Below, piece by piece: positions 24,813 to 34,300 of a DNA stretch of 64,000 bases. This stretch comes from Isoptericola cucumis (lineage in GTDB: Bacteria; Actinomycetota; Actinomycetes; Actinomycetales; Cellulomonadaceae). A model generated the notes under the pieces. The model made no database searches. It saw only the letters and a program-made list of their open reading frames with translations, and had not been told where the DNA came from. Numbering within the stretch: the stretch's first letter is position 1; every line of letters begins with the position of its first letter. The DNA is taken from contig NZ_BMDG01000008.1 in assembly GCF_014635665.1 (NCBI RefSeq), positions 1 through 64,000 of the forward strand, given 5' to 3'. Both the position numbers and the translations under genes were made by a program.

Positions 24813-24867
24813 CCTTTCGGTATCGCCAGTCGCGATACCCCGCCGGTCCTGCCGGCCCACCGAAAGG
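24813..24867 (+). ncRNA. Structured 5' leader of the phn operon (candidate riboswitch or operator)
   Basis: CCTTTC (24813-24818) can pair with GAAAGG (24862-24867), which is the phnD ribosome-binding site. Inside lie a perfect 8-bp hairpin GGTATCGC-CAGTC-GCGATACC (24819-24839) and a 5-bp hairpin GCCGG-TCCTG-CCGGC (24842-24856). Together they form a three-way junction ending 7 nt before the ATG. The 21-bp palindrome alone could instead be the operator of the TetR protein encoded at the end of the operon. Confidence 0.5.
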
Positions 24868-24874
24868 AACGCCC

Positions 24875-25807
24875 ATGCGTGCCCGCGCCCTCCCCGCTCT
24901 GGGCCTGCTCGGCCTCGGAGCTGTCGTCGCCCTCACCGGCTGCTCGACCTCCTCCCCGGACGCCGCTGCCGCCGCCTCCGACCCCGACGCGCCCATCACG
25001 TTCGCCACGACCCCGCTCGGCGACGACCCCGGCGCCGAGAACCCCATCGACGCGTTCGCGTCCCTCGTCGAGGCCGAGACGGGCCGCGAGGTCGAGATCG
25101 TCGACGTGCCGGACTACACGGCCGTCGTCGAGGCGCTGCGCAACCACCACGTCGACATCGGCTTCATGAGCGGCTTCCCGTCGGCGCTCGCCGTCAACAC
25201 GGGCGAGGTCGACTCGCTCATCGCGTGGCCCGGCAACGACGACCCGGTCTCCACCTGCCTCGTCCCGGACGACTCGCCGCTGCAGTCGCTGGAGGACATC
25301 GCCCCCGAGACGGTCGTCGCCTTCGCCGACCCGGCGTCGTCGTCCGGCTACTTCATGCCGGTGGCGATGCTGCACGACGCCGGCCTCGAGCGGGACGCCG
25401 ACTACACGCCGCTGTTCTCCGGCGGCCACGACATGAGCTTCACCGCGCTGAAGGAGGGCCAGGCGGACGTCGCGTGCACGTCGACGATCTTCCCGCAGCT
25501 GGCCGGCACGGGGGACCCGATGTTCCCGTTCGAGAAGGGCGAGACCCGCTCCATCGGCGAGAGCGCGTCGATGCCCGTGGCGGTGACGGTGCTCGCCGAC
25601 CAGCAGCTCGCCGACGACAAGCGCGAGCTCCTGCTCGACGCGCTGCCGAACGTCTTCACCGAGGAGAACGCCGAGGAGCTCGGCGCGATGATGGAGGCGA
25701 TGCAGGGCACCGAGCCGGTGCTCGAGCCCGACGACGCGCTGTTCCAGCCGTTCGTCGACATCGCGGCGATCGCCGACGTCGACATCTCGGACCTGAGCGG
25801 GTCGTGA
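24875..25807 (+). CDS. phnD: Phosphonate/phosphate-type ABC transporter substrate-binding lipoprotein
   Basis: 310 residues. The signal peptide ends in a lipobox (VVALTGCSTSS), so it is a membrane-anchored lipoprotein. The body matches PhnD-type binding proteins, with ITFATTPLGDDPGAENP, the VDIGFMSGFPSAL core and a second-lobe FADPASSSGYFMPVAML. The true ligand may be phosphonate, phosphite or a phosphate ester. ATG 24875 follows GAAAGGA. The stop overlaps the phnC GTG. Confidence 0.9.
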   Translation: MRARALPALGLLGLGAVVALTGCSTSSPDAAAAASDPDAPITFATTPLGDDPGAENPIDAFASLVEAETGREVEIVDVPDYTAVVEALRNHHVDIGFMSGFPSALAVNTGEVDSLIAWPGNDDPVSTCLVPDDSPLQSLEDIAPETVVAFADPASSSGYFMPVAMLHDAGLERDADYTPLFSGGHDMSFTALKEGQADVACTSTIFPQLAGTGDPMFPFEKGETRSIGESASMPVAVTVLADQQLADDKRELLLDALPNVFTEENAEELGAMMEAMQGTEPVLEPDDALFQPFVDIAAIADVDISDLSGS

Positions 25808-26655
25808 GCACGATGACCACGGCCACCACCCTGTCCAGCGCCCCGCCCAGCACGACGCTGCCGCTCGCGACCGTGCGCGGGCTGCGGGTCGCCTACGGCG
25901 ACAGGCCGCTCGTGCTCGACGGCGTCGACCTCGACCTGTTCCCCGGCGAGCTGGTGGCGCTGCTCGGGGCGTCCGGTTCCGGCAAGTCGACGCTCATGAA
26001 GGCCCTCACCGGCTTCGCCCCGGTGAACGAGGGCTCGGTGCGCGTCGCGGGCTACGACCTGACCAACCTGCGCCACGGCCAGCTGCGGGGCCTGCGCGCG
26101 TCGGTCGGGCAGGTCTTCCAGCAGTTCAACCTGGTGGGGCGCCTCAGCGTGCTGACGAACGTGCTCACCGGCGCCCTGCACGACGCGGGCCCGGTCAACC
26201 TCGTCGGCGGCTTCTCCGCCGCGCACCGCAGGCGTGCCCTGGAGCTCCTCGACCGGGTCGGCATCGCGCACAAGGCGAACGAGCAGGCCCGTTCGCTGTC
26301 GGGCGGTCAGCAGCAGCGCGTCGCCATCGCACGCGCCCTGATGCAGCAGCCGCGGATCGTCCTCGCCGACGAGCCCGTCGCATCCCTCGACCCCAAGATG
26401 TCGCACGCCGTGCTCGACCTGCTCCACGACATCGCCCGCCAGGACGGCATCCCGGTGCTCGTCAGCCTGCACGTGCTCCCGCTCGCCCTGGAGCACTCCG
26501 ACCGGATCGTGGGGCTGCGCCACGGCGAGATGCTCGTCAGCGCCCCGACCCGCGAGCTCGACGCCGAGAAGCTCGACGTGCTCTACGCCGACGTCGACGG
26601 CCACGACGACCGCTTCGACGAGGAGGGAGACCACCGTGGCGCTGCTCTCGCCTGA
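25804..26655 (+). CDS. phnC: Phosphonate-type ABC transporter ATP-binding protein
   Basis: 283 residues. It has Walker A GASGSGKST, Q-loop VFQQFNL, signature LSGGQQQRVAIARAL and Walker B RIVLADEP, in the layout of PhnC-type ATPases. GTG 25804 overlaps the phnD stop (GTGA). The 3' end overlaps the phnE gene by 20 bp. It energises import by the PhnDCE complex at the cytoplasmic face. Confidence 0.93.
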   Translation: MSTMTTATTLSSAPPSTTLPLATVRGLRVAYGDRPLVLDGVDLDLFPGELVALLGASGSGKSTLMKALTGFAPVNEGSVRVAGYDLTNLRHGQLRGLRASVGQVFQQFNLVGRLSVLTNVLTGALHDAGPVNLVGGFSAAHRRRALELLDRVGIAHKANEQARSLSGGQQQRVAIARALMQQPRIVLADEPVASLDPKMSHAVLDLLHDIARQDGIPVLVSLHVLPLALEHSDRIVGLRHGEMLVSAPTRELDAEKLDVLYADVDGHDDRFDEEGDHRGAALA

Positions 26656-27529
26656 GACGACACCCGACGGCACGACCGGGACCGCGGGGTCCCCCGAGAC
26701 CGCGCGCCGTGGCCGGCCCGCGGAGCGGCCGCAGCTGGACCCGCGCGAGCGCGAGCGCCTCGAGCGCGCGTTCTCCGTGCCCCGCGCCCGGTTCCTGCTC
26801 GGCGTGCCGGTCGCCGCGATCTTGCTGGTCTGGTCCTTCGTCGGCGCGGAGTTCGACTTCGCCAAGCTCGGCGAGGGCGCGGCCAACATGGGCGAGTTCC
26901 TCTCGCGCATGTTCCCGCCGACGTGGGACAAGCTCGACGTGATCGTCGAGCTGCTCGTCGAGACGCTGCAGATGGCGATCGTCGGCACCGTGCTCGGGGC
27001 CGTGCTGTCGTTGATCGTCGCGTTCGGGGCGGCGTCGAACATCGCACCGCGCTGGCTGTACTACCCCACCCGGTGGGTCATGAACGTCATCCGGTCGCTG
27101 CCGGACCTGGTGTTCGCCCTCATGTTCGTCTCCGCCGTCGGGCTGGGACCGTTCGCAGGCATCCTCGCGATGACGGTCGGCTCGATCGGCTCGATCGGCA
27201 AGGTCTTCGCCGAGGCGATGGAGGCCGTCGACGACGGCCCCGTCACGGCCATGCAGGCCGTCGGCTCCTCGCGGCGCCAGGTCGTGCAGTACGGCGTGCT
27301 GCCGCAGGCCGGGCCGATGCTGGTGTCAGACACGCTCCTGCTGTTCGAGGGGAACGTGCGCGGCGCGACCATCCTCGGCATGGTCGGCGCCGGCGGCATC
27401 GGCCTGGAGCTCACCACCGCCATGAAGATGTACGACTACGGGCACCTGTCCGCGATCGTCATCTGCATCATCGTGCTGGTCACGGTCATCGACCAGGCCA
27501 GCGCCGTCATCAGAAGGAAGATCACGTGA
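26636..27529 (+). CDS. phnE: Phosphonate-type ABC transporter permease
   Basis: 297 residues. A charged Arg/Glu-rich cytoplasmic N-terminus is followed by about six helices. The EAA-like loop EAMEAVDDGPVTAMQAVGSS docks to the ATPase, and the conserved MVGAGGIGLEL follows. GTG 26636 has GAGGGAG upstream. The stop overlaps the phosphatase start by 4 bp, so all genes of the operon are translationally linked. Confidence 0.92.
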   Translation: MALLSPETTPDGTTGTAGSPETARRGRPAERPQLDPRERERLERAFSVPRARFLLGVPVAAILLVWSFVGAEFDFAKLGEGAANMGEFLSRMFPPTWDKLDVIVELLVETLQMAIVGTVLGAVLSLIVAFGAASNIAPRWLYYPTRWVMNVIRSLPDLVFALMFVSAVGLGPFAGILAMTVGSIGSIGKVFAEAMEAVDDGPVTAMQAVGSSRRQVVQYGVLPQAGPMLVSDTLLLFEGNVRGATILGMVGAGGIGLELTTAMKMYDYGHLSAIVICIIVLVTVIDQASAVIRRKIT

Positions 27530-28374
27530 CCCTCACCGACCTGCCCGTCGACGCCACCGACGAGACCGCCCCTGCGCTGCAGCTCAGCCCGCCCGTCAAC
27601 CTGCGCGACCTCGGCGGCGTGCCCGTGGTCGGCGGCACCGTGCGCGAGGGCTTCGCGATCCGCGCCGACGACCTGTCGATCGTGACGCCGGAGGCGGCGG
27701 ACGCCCTGGTCGAGCGCGGCCTGCGTGCCGTCGTCGACCTCCGCTCGGCCGACGAGGTCGGCATCACCGGCCGCGGCCCGCTCGGCACGCGGTCGACGGT
27801 GACGTACCACCACGTGCCGTTCATGGCGAGCATCGCGCAGGCGGCGGACAGCGCCGCCGAGGACACCGACGGCACCCCGGCCGCCGAGATGCTCGACCAG
27901 AGCCGGTTCGGGCGCATGTACCTGCGCATGTACGAGGGCGCGGCGCCCCAGGTGGTCACGGCGCTCGCGATCATGGCGCACTCCCCCGGCGCCGTCGCGT
28001 TCCACTGCGCGGCCGGGCAGGACCGCACGGGCGTGCTCGCCGCGTCGCTGCTCCTGGCCCTCGGCGCCGAGGACGACGACATCGTGGCCGACTACGCCCG
28101 CACCGGGCGGAACTCGGCGGCGATCATGGCGCGGATCGCGCCGGTCATGCAGCCGCTGATGAGCCGGTACGGCTACGACCTCGACGAGGGCGCGCGAGCC
28201 GCGCTCCGCACCGAGTTCTCGCCGGAGCCCATGCGCGAGCTGCTCGCCGCTCTCGCGGAGCGGCACGACGGCGACCGCCTCGCCCCGCTGCGCGCGGCGG
28301 GCCTCACCGACGGCCTGATCGCCCGGCTGCGGGAACGGGCCCTCGCGCACGACGGCGCCGCGGGCGCTGCATGA
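27526..28374 (+). CDS. Tyrosine-phosphatase-like protein (Y_phosphatase3)
   Basis: 282 residues. The phosphate loop HCAAGQDRTGV gives the CX5R catalytic motif (FHCAAGQDRTG). The N-terminal NLRDLGGVPVVGGTVREGFAIRAD is typical of this bacterial dual-specificity-like family. It is coupled to phnE and to the TetR gene by 4-bp overlaps. In this setting it may release phosphate from an imported phosphate ester rather than act on proteins; that is inference. Confidence 0.88.
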   Translation: MTLTDLPVDATDETAPALQLSPPVNLRDLGGVPVVGGTVREGFAIRADDLSIVTPEAADALVERGLRAVVDLRSADEVGITGRGPLGTRSTVTYHHVPFMASIAQAADSAAEDTDGTPAAEMLDQSRFGRMYLRMYEGAAPQVVTALAIMAHSPGAVAFHCAAGQDRTGVLAASLLLALGAEDDDIVADYARTGRNSAAIMARIAPVMQPLMSRYGYDLDEGARAALRTEFSPEPMRELLAALAERHDGDRLAPLRAAGLTDGLIARLRERALAHDGAAGAA

Positions 28375-29012
28375 CGAGCCTGCCCACGGAGCGTCCAGGG
28401 GTCGCGGCGGAGCGCCGCGGCCCCCGGCGCCGTCCCGGCCGACCGCGGGCGGCGGGTCACGACGCGCGCATCCTCGACGCGGCCGGCCTGCTGCTGGAGC
28501 GCGGCGAGGAGATCACCGTGAGCCGCGTCGTGGAGCTCAGCGGCGTGAGCCGCGCCGCCATCTACCGCCGGTGGCCCAGCATGACCGACCTCGTCGCGGC
28601 GGCCCTCGACCGCGGGCGGGAGCCCTACGAGGTCCCCCTCGACGGCGACCTGCTCGAGAACCTCCTGACGGCGTTCGCGCCGGGTGCCCGGTCCGCCGGA
28701 CGGGACTTCCCCGAGGAACGCTTCCGCCTGCGCCTCCGGCTCGCGCTCAGCGACCCCCGCCTCGCGCGGGCGTACTGGAGCTCGCACGTGGCCCGCCGCC
28801 GGGACGCGCTCGTCGCCGTGCTGCGGGCGGGCGTCGAGCGCGGCGAGCTGCGCCCCGACACCGACGTCGACGCCTGCATCGACCTCGTCAACGGGGTCTT
28901 CTACTACCAGTACGTCGTGCGGGGCGTGAGCCTGGACGACCCCGCCGCGGTGGCCCGGTGCCGCGAGGCCGTCCGGGTCGCCTGGCGGGGGATGACCGTC
29001 ACCCCGGACTGA
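28371..29012 (+). CDS. TetR-family regulator, last gene of the phn operon
   Basis: 213 residues. An Arg-rich N-terminus (RRGPRRRPGRPRAAG) is followed by the helix-turn-helix ITVSRVVELSGVSRAAIYRRW and a helical effector domain. It is translated from the phosphatase stop (ATGA). It probably autoregulates the whole operon; the perfect 21-bp palindrome at 24819-24839 is the best operator candidate. Confidence 0.88.
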   Translation: MTSLPTERPGVAAERRGPRRRPGRPRAAGHDARILDAAGLLLERGEEITVSRVVELSGVSRAAIYRRWPSMTDLVAAALDRGREPYEVPLDGDLLENLLTAFAPGARSAGRDFPEERFRLRLRLALSDPRLARAYWSSHVARRRDALVAVLRAGVERGELRPDTDVDACIDLVNGVFYYQYVVRGVSLDDPAAVARCREAVRVAWRGMTVTPD

Positions 29013-29021
29013 CGGGGCCGA

Positions 29022-29375
29022 TCAGCCGGCGTGCGCCACGCAGCGCGTGGCGGCGGGCCGGACCTCGAGCCGGGCCGCCGGGATCGCGCGGCCGCACACC
29101 TCGCAGACGCCGTAGGTGCCGGCGGCCACCCGGTCGAGCGCGGCGAGGAGGTCGCCGCGCTCCCGCTCGGCCTCGGTGGCGAGGGCCGCCTGCTGCTGCC
29201 GCTCCCAGGCCAGCGTCGACCCCTCGGGGTCGTGCTCGTCGTCGGCGTTGGTGTCCCGCGCCGCCTCGACGAGGCCGTCCACCGCCCGGCGCTGCGCGGC
29301 GAGGCGGGCGTCGACCTCGGCCAGCCGGGCGCGCAGCCGGGCCGTCGCGGCGTCGGGGCCGTCCTCGGGGTCCAT
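29022..29375 (-). CDS. TraR/DksA-type zinc-finger protein
   Basis: 117 residues. An N-terminal coiled-coil stretch is followed by a zinc finger, YGVCEVCGRAIPAARLEVRP with ATRCVAH (C-x2-C ... C-x2-H). DksA/TraR-like proteins enter the RNA polymerase secondary channel and tune transcription. Its end is 9 bp from the convergent TetR gene. The start at 29375 (MDPEDGPD) is preferred over a longer frame with atypical residues. Confidence 0.85.
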   Translation of the reverse strand: MDPEDGPDAATARLRARLAEVDARLAAQRRAVDGLVEAARDTNADDEHDPEGSTLAWERQQQAALATEAERERGDLLAALDRVAAGTYGVCEVCGRAIPAARLEVRPAATRCVAHAG

Positions 29376-29519
29376 CTCCGCAGTCTCGCACCGGAAGTTC
29401 GCCCCGCCGTCGCCCACGCGCTACCTCGTCGGCGGGCGCCGCACACCGCACCGACCTAACGTCACGAGAACCGCGGGTCGCCGGGCCGTGGCGACCTCGC
29501 ACCTGAGGAGAGGACCGCC

Positions 29520-31211
29520 ATGTCCGCGAGAGACCTGACCGCGCTCGGCGCGACCGCACGACGCCGCACGCTGCTCGCGCCGCCGGGTGCGCGCACGATC
29601 TCGGGCGCGCTCGCCTTCACGCTCGCCGCGGGGGTGGCCGCCGGGTCGGCGGCCGCGACCCTCGTCGCACCGCCGGTCGCGGCCGCCGCCCCGCTGCCGT
29701 CCGCGCCGGGCGACGTCGCCCTCGCCGAGGACTTCGACGACGTCGCCGACGGCGCGCTGCCGGACGGCTGGAACGCCGTCAAGGGCGACTGGGCCGTGCA
29801 GGACGGCGAGCTCGTGGGCGAGCCGGAGAGCCTCGGCCGGATCACGTTCGGCCCGCACCTGGAGAACTACCGGCTCGAGGCCACCGTCCGGTTCGACGCC
29901 GTGAACAACGACCGCCGCTGGCTGGCCCCGATCCTCGACATCGACCCGGCGGGCGGGGTGCCGTGGTGGCAGGCCGCGATGCGGTCGGCCACGACGGCGG
30001 GCAACGGGATCGAGATCGCCCAGCGCACCGCCGCGGACGCGTGGAGCGTGCCGTACACCGCGGCGGCGCCGTCGGACGCCGGCGTGGGCACCGACGTGCC
30101 GATCGCGATCGAGGTGCAGGGCCGGGACGTCACCTGGGTCTACGACGGGCAGGAGGTGCTGGAGGGCCGCATCGACCGGTCCTCGGGCGGCGTGCTCGGT
30201 TTCGCCGCCGACGGCGCCCGCGTGAGCATCGACGACGTCGTCGTCACGGAGCTGGCGCCGAAGCCCGTCGTGAACGAGCCCGGAGAGCTCCCCGTGACCG
30301 CCGCCCACCGCGGCTACTCGGCGGTCGCCCCGGAGAACACGCTGGCCGCGTACGCCTCCGCGGTGAAGTCGGGGGCGGAGTACGTCGAGATCGACGTGCA
30401 CACCACCGCCGACGGGCTGCCCGTCGTCATCCACGACCAGACCGTGGACCGCACCACCGACGGGTCCGGCGACGTCGCCACGCTCGACGGCGACGCCGTG
30501 ACCGGCTTCGACGCCGGGTCGTGGTTCAGCTCGGCGTTCACCGGCGAGCTGGTGCCGACGTTCGCCCAGACGCTCGACCTCGTGGACGAGGGCTCGTCGG
30601 ACATGCTGCTGGAGATCAAGGGGCCGGAGACGCGCGAGGAGGTGCACCGCGTCATCGACATGATCACCGACGCCGGGCTGCAGGACCGCGTGGTCGTGCA
30701 GTCCTTCGACGAGAACGCCCTGCGCCACGCGTACGAGCGGGCGCCCGAGATCCCGCTCGGCCTGCTGCGCAGCACCCTCGACGCCGACCCGGTCGCCAAG
30801 GCCGACGAGCTGAACCTCACGTACTACAACCCGTCGGCGGCCGCGGTGCGCACGAAGCCGTCCGTGGTCGACGACCTCAACGAGGCGGGGATCGGCGTCT
30901 TCGTGTGGACGGTCGACTCCGCCGGCGACTGGGCGGAGATCACCGACCTCGGCGTCGAGGGCATGATCACCAACCGTCCCGGCGCGTTCATCGGGTGGAA
31001 GTCGGCGCAGGGCCAGGGCGAGCCCGCCCCCGGGCCGGGTCTCCTCGCCCGCCTGTCGCAGCTCGACCTGAGCACCGGCCAGGCGCAGCAGCTGTTCTCC
31101 GCGCTCGCGCACGAGGACTGGGACCGGCTCACCCGCGTCGTGGAGAAGCACGTCGACGACGCCGAGCAGCGCGACGCGCTCCTGGCGGAGATCGACGAGC
31201 TGCGCGGCTGA
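29520..31211 (+). CDS. Secreted glycerophosphodiester phosphodiesterase
   Basis: 563 residues. A long signal region (about 1-58) ends near AAAAPLPS. Residues about 68-250 form a jelly-roll/laminin-G-like module. The GDPD barrel starts at about 260 with TAAHRGYSAVAPENTLAAY, EIDVHTTADGLPVVIHD and LLEIKG, the conserved catalytic and metal residues. It would split exported glycerophosphodiesters into glycerol-3-phosphate and alcohols. The ATG has GAGGAGAGGA upstream. It faces the giant phosphatase gene, consistent with phosphate scavenging. Confidence 0.9.
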   Translation: MSARDLTALGATARRRTLLAPPGARTISGALAFTLAAGVAAGSAAATLVAPPVAAAAPLPSAPGDVALAEDFDDVADGALPDGWNAVKGDWAVQDGELVGEPESLGRITFGPHLENYRLEATVRFDAVNNDRRWLAPILDIDPAGGVPWWQAAMRSATTAGNGIEIAQRTAADAWSVPYTAAAPSDAGVGTDVPIAIEVQGRDVTWVYDGQEVLEGRIDRSSGGVLGFAADGARVSIDDVVVTELAPKPVVNEPGELPVTAAHRGYSAVAPENTLAAYASAVKSGAEYVEIDVHTTADGLPVVIHDQTVDRTTDGSGDVATLDGDAVTGFDAGSWFSSAFTGELVPTFAQTLDLVDEGSSDMLLEIKGPETREEVHRVIDMITDAGLQDRVVVQSFDENALRHAYERAPEIPLGLLRSTLDADPVAKADELNLTYYNPSAAAVRTKPSVVDDLNEAGIGVFVWTVDSAGDWAEITDLGVEGMITNRPGAFIGWKSAQGQGEPAPGPGLLARLSQLDLSTGQAQQLFSALAHEDWDRLTRVVEKHVDDAEQRDALLAEIDELRG

Positions 31212-31272
31212 CCGCCGTCTGCGTCCTGCCTCCGACGAGGCAGGGGCGGCAGACGAGGCAGACGGAGCACGG

Positions 31273-31316
31273 GAGAGGCCCGGACGGGCGGCGGTCGCCG
31301 CCCGTCCGGGCCTCTC
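31273..31316. terminator. Long bidirectional hairpin between convergent genes
   Basis: A perfect 21-bp inverted repeat beginning GAGAGGCCCGGACGGGCGGC, with only GT between the arms. It lies 62 bp after the GDPD stop and 9 bp from the stop of the opposing giant gene. It would end transcription from both sides. Confidence 0.8.
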
Positions 31317-31324
31317 GTCGTTGC

Positions 31325-34300
31325 TCAGCGGGTCGCCCGCCAGGGGCCGTACGGGTCGCCCGGGGCCTGGTTCCGGGTCCACCACTGGGCCTCGTAGCGC
31401 CGCCCGTCGTGGACGACGACGTCGCCGGAGTCGAAGATCCGCGACGGCGTCCACAGGTCCGTGCCGTCGGGGGCCGTCGCGATCTCCTGCCACGGCCCGT
31501 ACGGGTCACCCGGGGTCTGCCCCCTGGTCCACCACGACGCCTCCCAGACGGCGCCGGAGTAGGTCACCCGCTCGTCGACGAGGTAGACCTGCCCGGCCTC
31601 CCAGGCCGGGGGCTGCGGGGCCGGGGCCTCGACCACGACCGGCTCGCTCGGGGCGGACGGCGCCGACCAGCCGGCGGCGTTCCGCGCCCGCACGGTGGCC
31701 GTGTAGGTGCCTGGCTCGCGGTCGGCGAACGTCAGGGTCCCCGCGTCGCCGGCCACGGACTTCGCCGTGCCGTCGGACAGCGTCACCTCGTACTCCTCGA
31801 CGGCTGCCCCGCCGTCGTCGGCCGGCGCGGCCCACGTGACGACGACGTCGGCGCCGTCCACGGTCGCCGCGACGTCGCGCGGCGCGGACGGTGCCCCGGC
31901 CTCGGCCGTCACGAACGTGCGCGGCGCGCTCCGGGTGACGTTCCCCGCGGCGTCGCGCAGCTCGACGAACCACTCGTAGCCGGTGCCCGCCTGGACGCCG
32001 TCGAGCGTCGCCGTGACCGGCTCGGCCCCGACCGCCCGCTGCACGCCGCCCACCTGCGCCCGCTCCCCCGCGCCGAGCGTGAGGGACTCGGTCGCGAGCG
32101 TCCGGGTGGTGCTGCCGCCCAGGTCGAGGTCGAGGACGAAGTTCTCCGAGTCGCTGCCGTGGAAGCCCGGGATCGCGCCGTCCGGCACCTGCTGCCGGTA
32201 CGGCCCGTCCGACGTGGCGGTGTCGAGCAGCGGGGAGTACGTGTTGACGTGGAGCAGGTCGTTCTCCGCGTCGACGCTGAGGTGCTTGAGGTACTCCTGC
32301 CCGCCGTACACCCGTCCCTGGTAGTCGGTGAGGATGCCGTAGACGGTGTGCCCGTCGTCCGCCTTCCGGCTCGCGACGCCCGTGGCGGAGATGTGCCCGC
32401 CCAGCACCAGCTTCACGTTGGGGTACGGGTCGATCAGCCTGCTCGTGACGTTCGCGTTGGACCAGGCGTTCACCCCCGCGTTCACGGAGTTGTGGTTGGC
32501 GATGATCACCGCGTGGTCGGGGTGCGACTCGATGACGTCCTGCGCCCACGCGAGCCCGGCGTCGTCCGCCTGGTCGGCGGAGAAGAAGCCGACCGTGAGC
32601 ACCAGGAGCTTCGCCCCCGCCACCTCGCCCGTGTAGTAGTAGTTGTCGATGCTGTCGGAGCCCCCGAACGTCCACGGGCTGCCCTCGAGGCTCGCCTCGA
32701 AGCGGCTCATCGGGAAGTACCTCGGCAGCATGACGCGGCCGTTGCGCGCGTCCGAGTAGTCGTGGTTGCCCCACGAGACCATGAACGGCAGGTCGGCGTC
32801 CTCGAGCGCGCGGGCCGCGGGCTCGACGCCCTTCCACTGGTACTCCTGCGACAGGTACTCGCGGTTCACCCAGTCGCCCGACTGCACCACGAGCTCGGTC
32901 TTGCGCTCGTCGGCGACGTCGGCCACGTACCGGAACTGCTCGTTCATCATCGCGGGCGTGGCCTGCGCGTAGAGCTGGGTGTCGGGCACGTGGTCCAGGC
33001 CCCAGTCGTAGGTGGCCCCAGGCGGCAGCGACTCGTAGTCGTGGTCGTCGCCGGTCGGCAGCTCGGTGAGCCCGCGCCACACCAGCAGGTGCAGCGTGCC
33101 GCCCGAGACGGCGTGCTCGTCGGCCCGTGCGGTGACGTCCAGGGTGACGGTGCCGCCGGCGGTGTCGGAGCCCGTGTCCTTGCGCACCCACGACCCGGCC
33201 TCGTGGTCGTACACGTAGGCCGAGACCTGCCGGGTGTCGCCCGTGCCCCGCCACACCAGGTGGTGCTCCTCCTGGTCGGCCTGCTCGGCGGTCAGGGAGA
33301 TCTCGTAGAGCTGGAACGGGTTCTCGTTCTCGCCCACCGTCGTGGGGGTCGGCTCGTCCGTCACCGTGCCGGACGTGGGCGTCAGGGCGTCGGGCACCCG
33401 GTCCGTCGTGGTCCCGGCGCGCACGACGACGTTCTGGTCGTCCAGCGGGATCGTCGGACCCGCGCGGAACGACACGTCCACCGCCTCGCGGCTCTCGGTG
33501 CGCGGCGTCGCCGTCAGGGTCACGGGGTCGCCCGACGACGCCGCGGCGGCGTCGTCGGCCAGCTCCGGCTCGGCCGGTGCGACGGCGTCCTCGACGGTGA
33601 CGTCGACCTCCGCCGAGGAGGCCCCGCCGCCGTCCGTCGCCGTCGCGGTGAACGTCACCGCCTGCTCACCGGGCGCGTCGACGGGGACCCGCACGGCGAA
33701 CTCGCCGGCGGCGACCTCCGCGGAGAAGACCTCCTCGCCCGCGACCTCGGCCGCGAGCGCCGACCGCTCGCTCACGGTGCCGGTGACGTCCACCAGGCCC
33801 GCGTCGAGCGTGGCGCCCGGCCGGGGCGTGCCCACGACCAGGGTCACCGGCTCGTCGGCCTTGTCGACCCGCTCGCCGGGCGTCACCGCGTCGCCCAGCA
33901 GCATCGCGTACCGGAACGCCTCGAAGTCCGGCGTGAACGCGACGCCTGCCACCTGGACCTCGTCGATCGTGCCGCGGAACGGCGACGCGATGCTCCCGTC
34001 GTCGGTGGCGACGTCACCGATCGTCGTCGGCAGCGCCGGGTCGCCGTACGTGGTGCGGTACTCGAGGAACTGGCTGTGCACCTCCTCGCCGTCCACGAAG
34101 ACGGAGTACGTCATCCCGTCGTACGTCTGCGTCACCAGGTGCGGCTCGCCGTCGGCCGGCAGGGCGAAGTCGTGCTTCAGGTCGACGGGGTCGAACTCGA
34201 AGCTGTTGCCCGCGATCCGGGTGCCGAGCCGGTCGGCGTCGGCGCGGACGCCCTGCCAGAACGCGGCATGGCCGTCGCCCGTGGCGCTCTGCTTGGCGAC

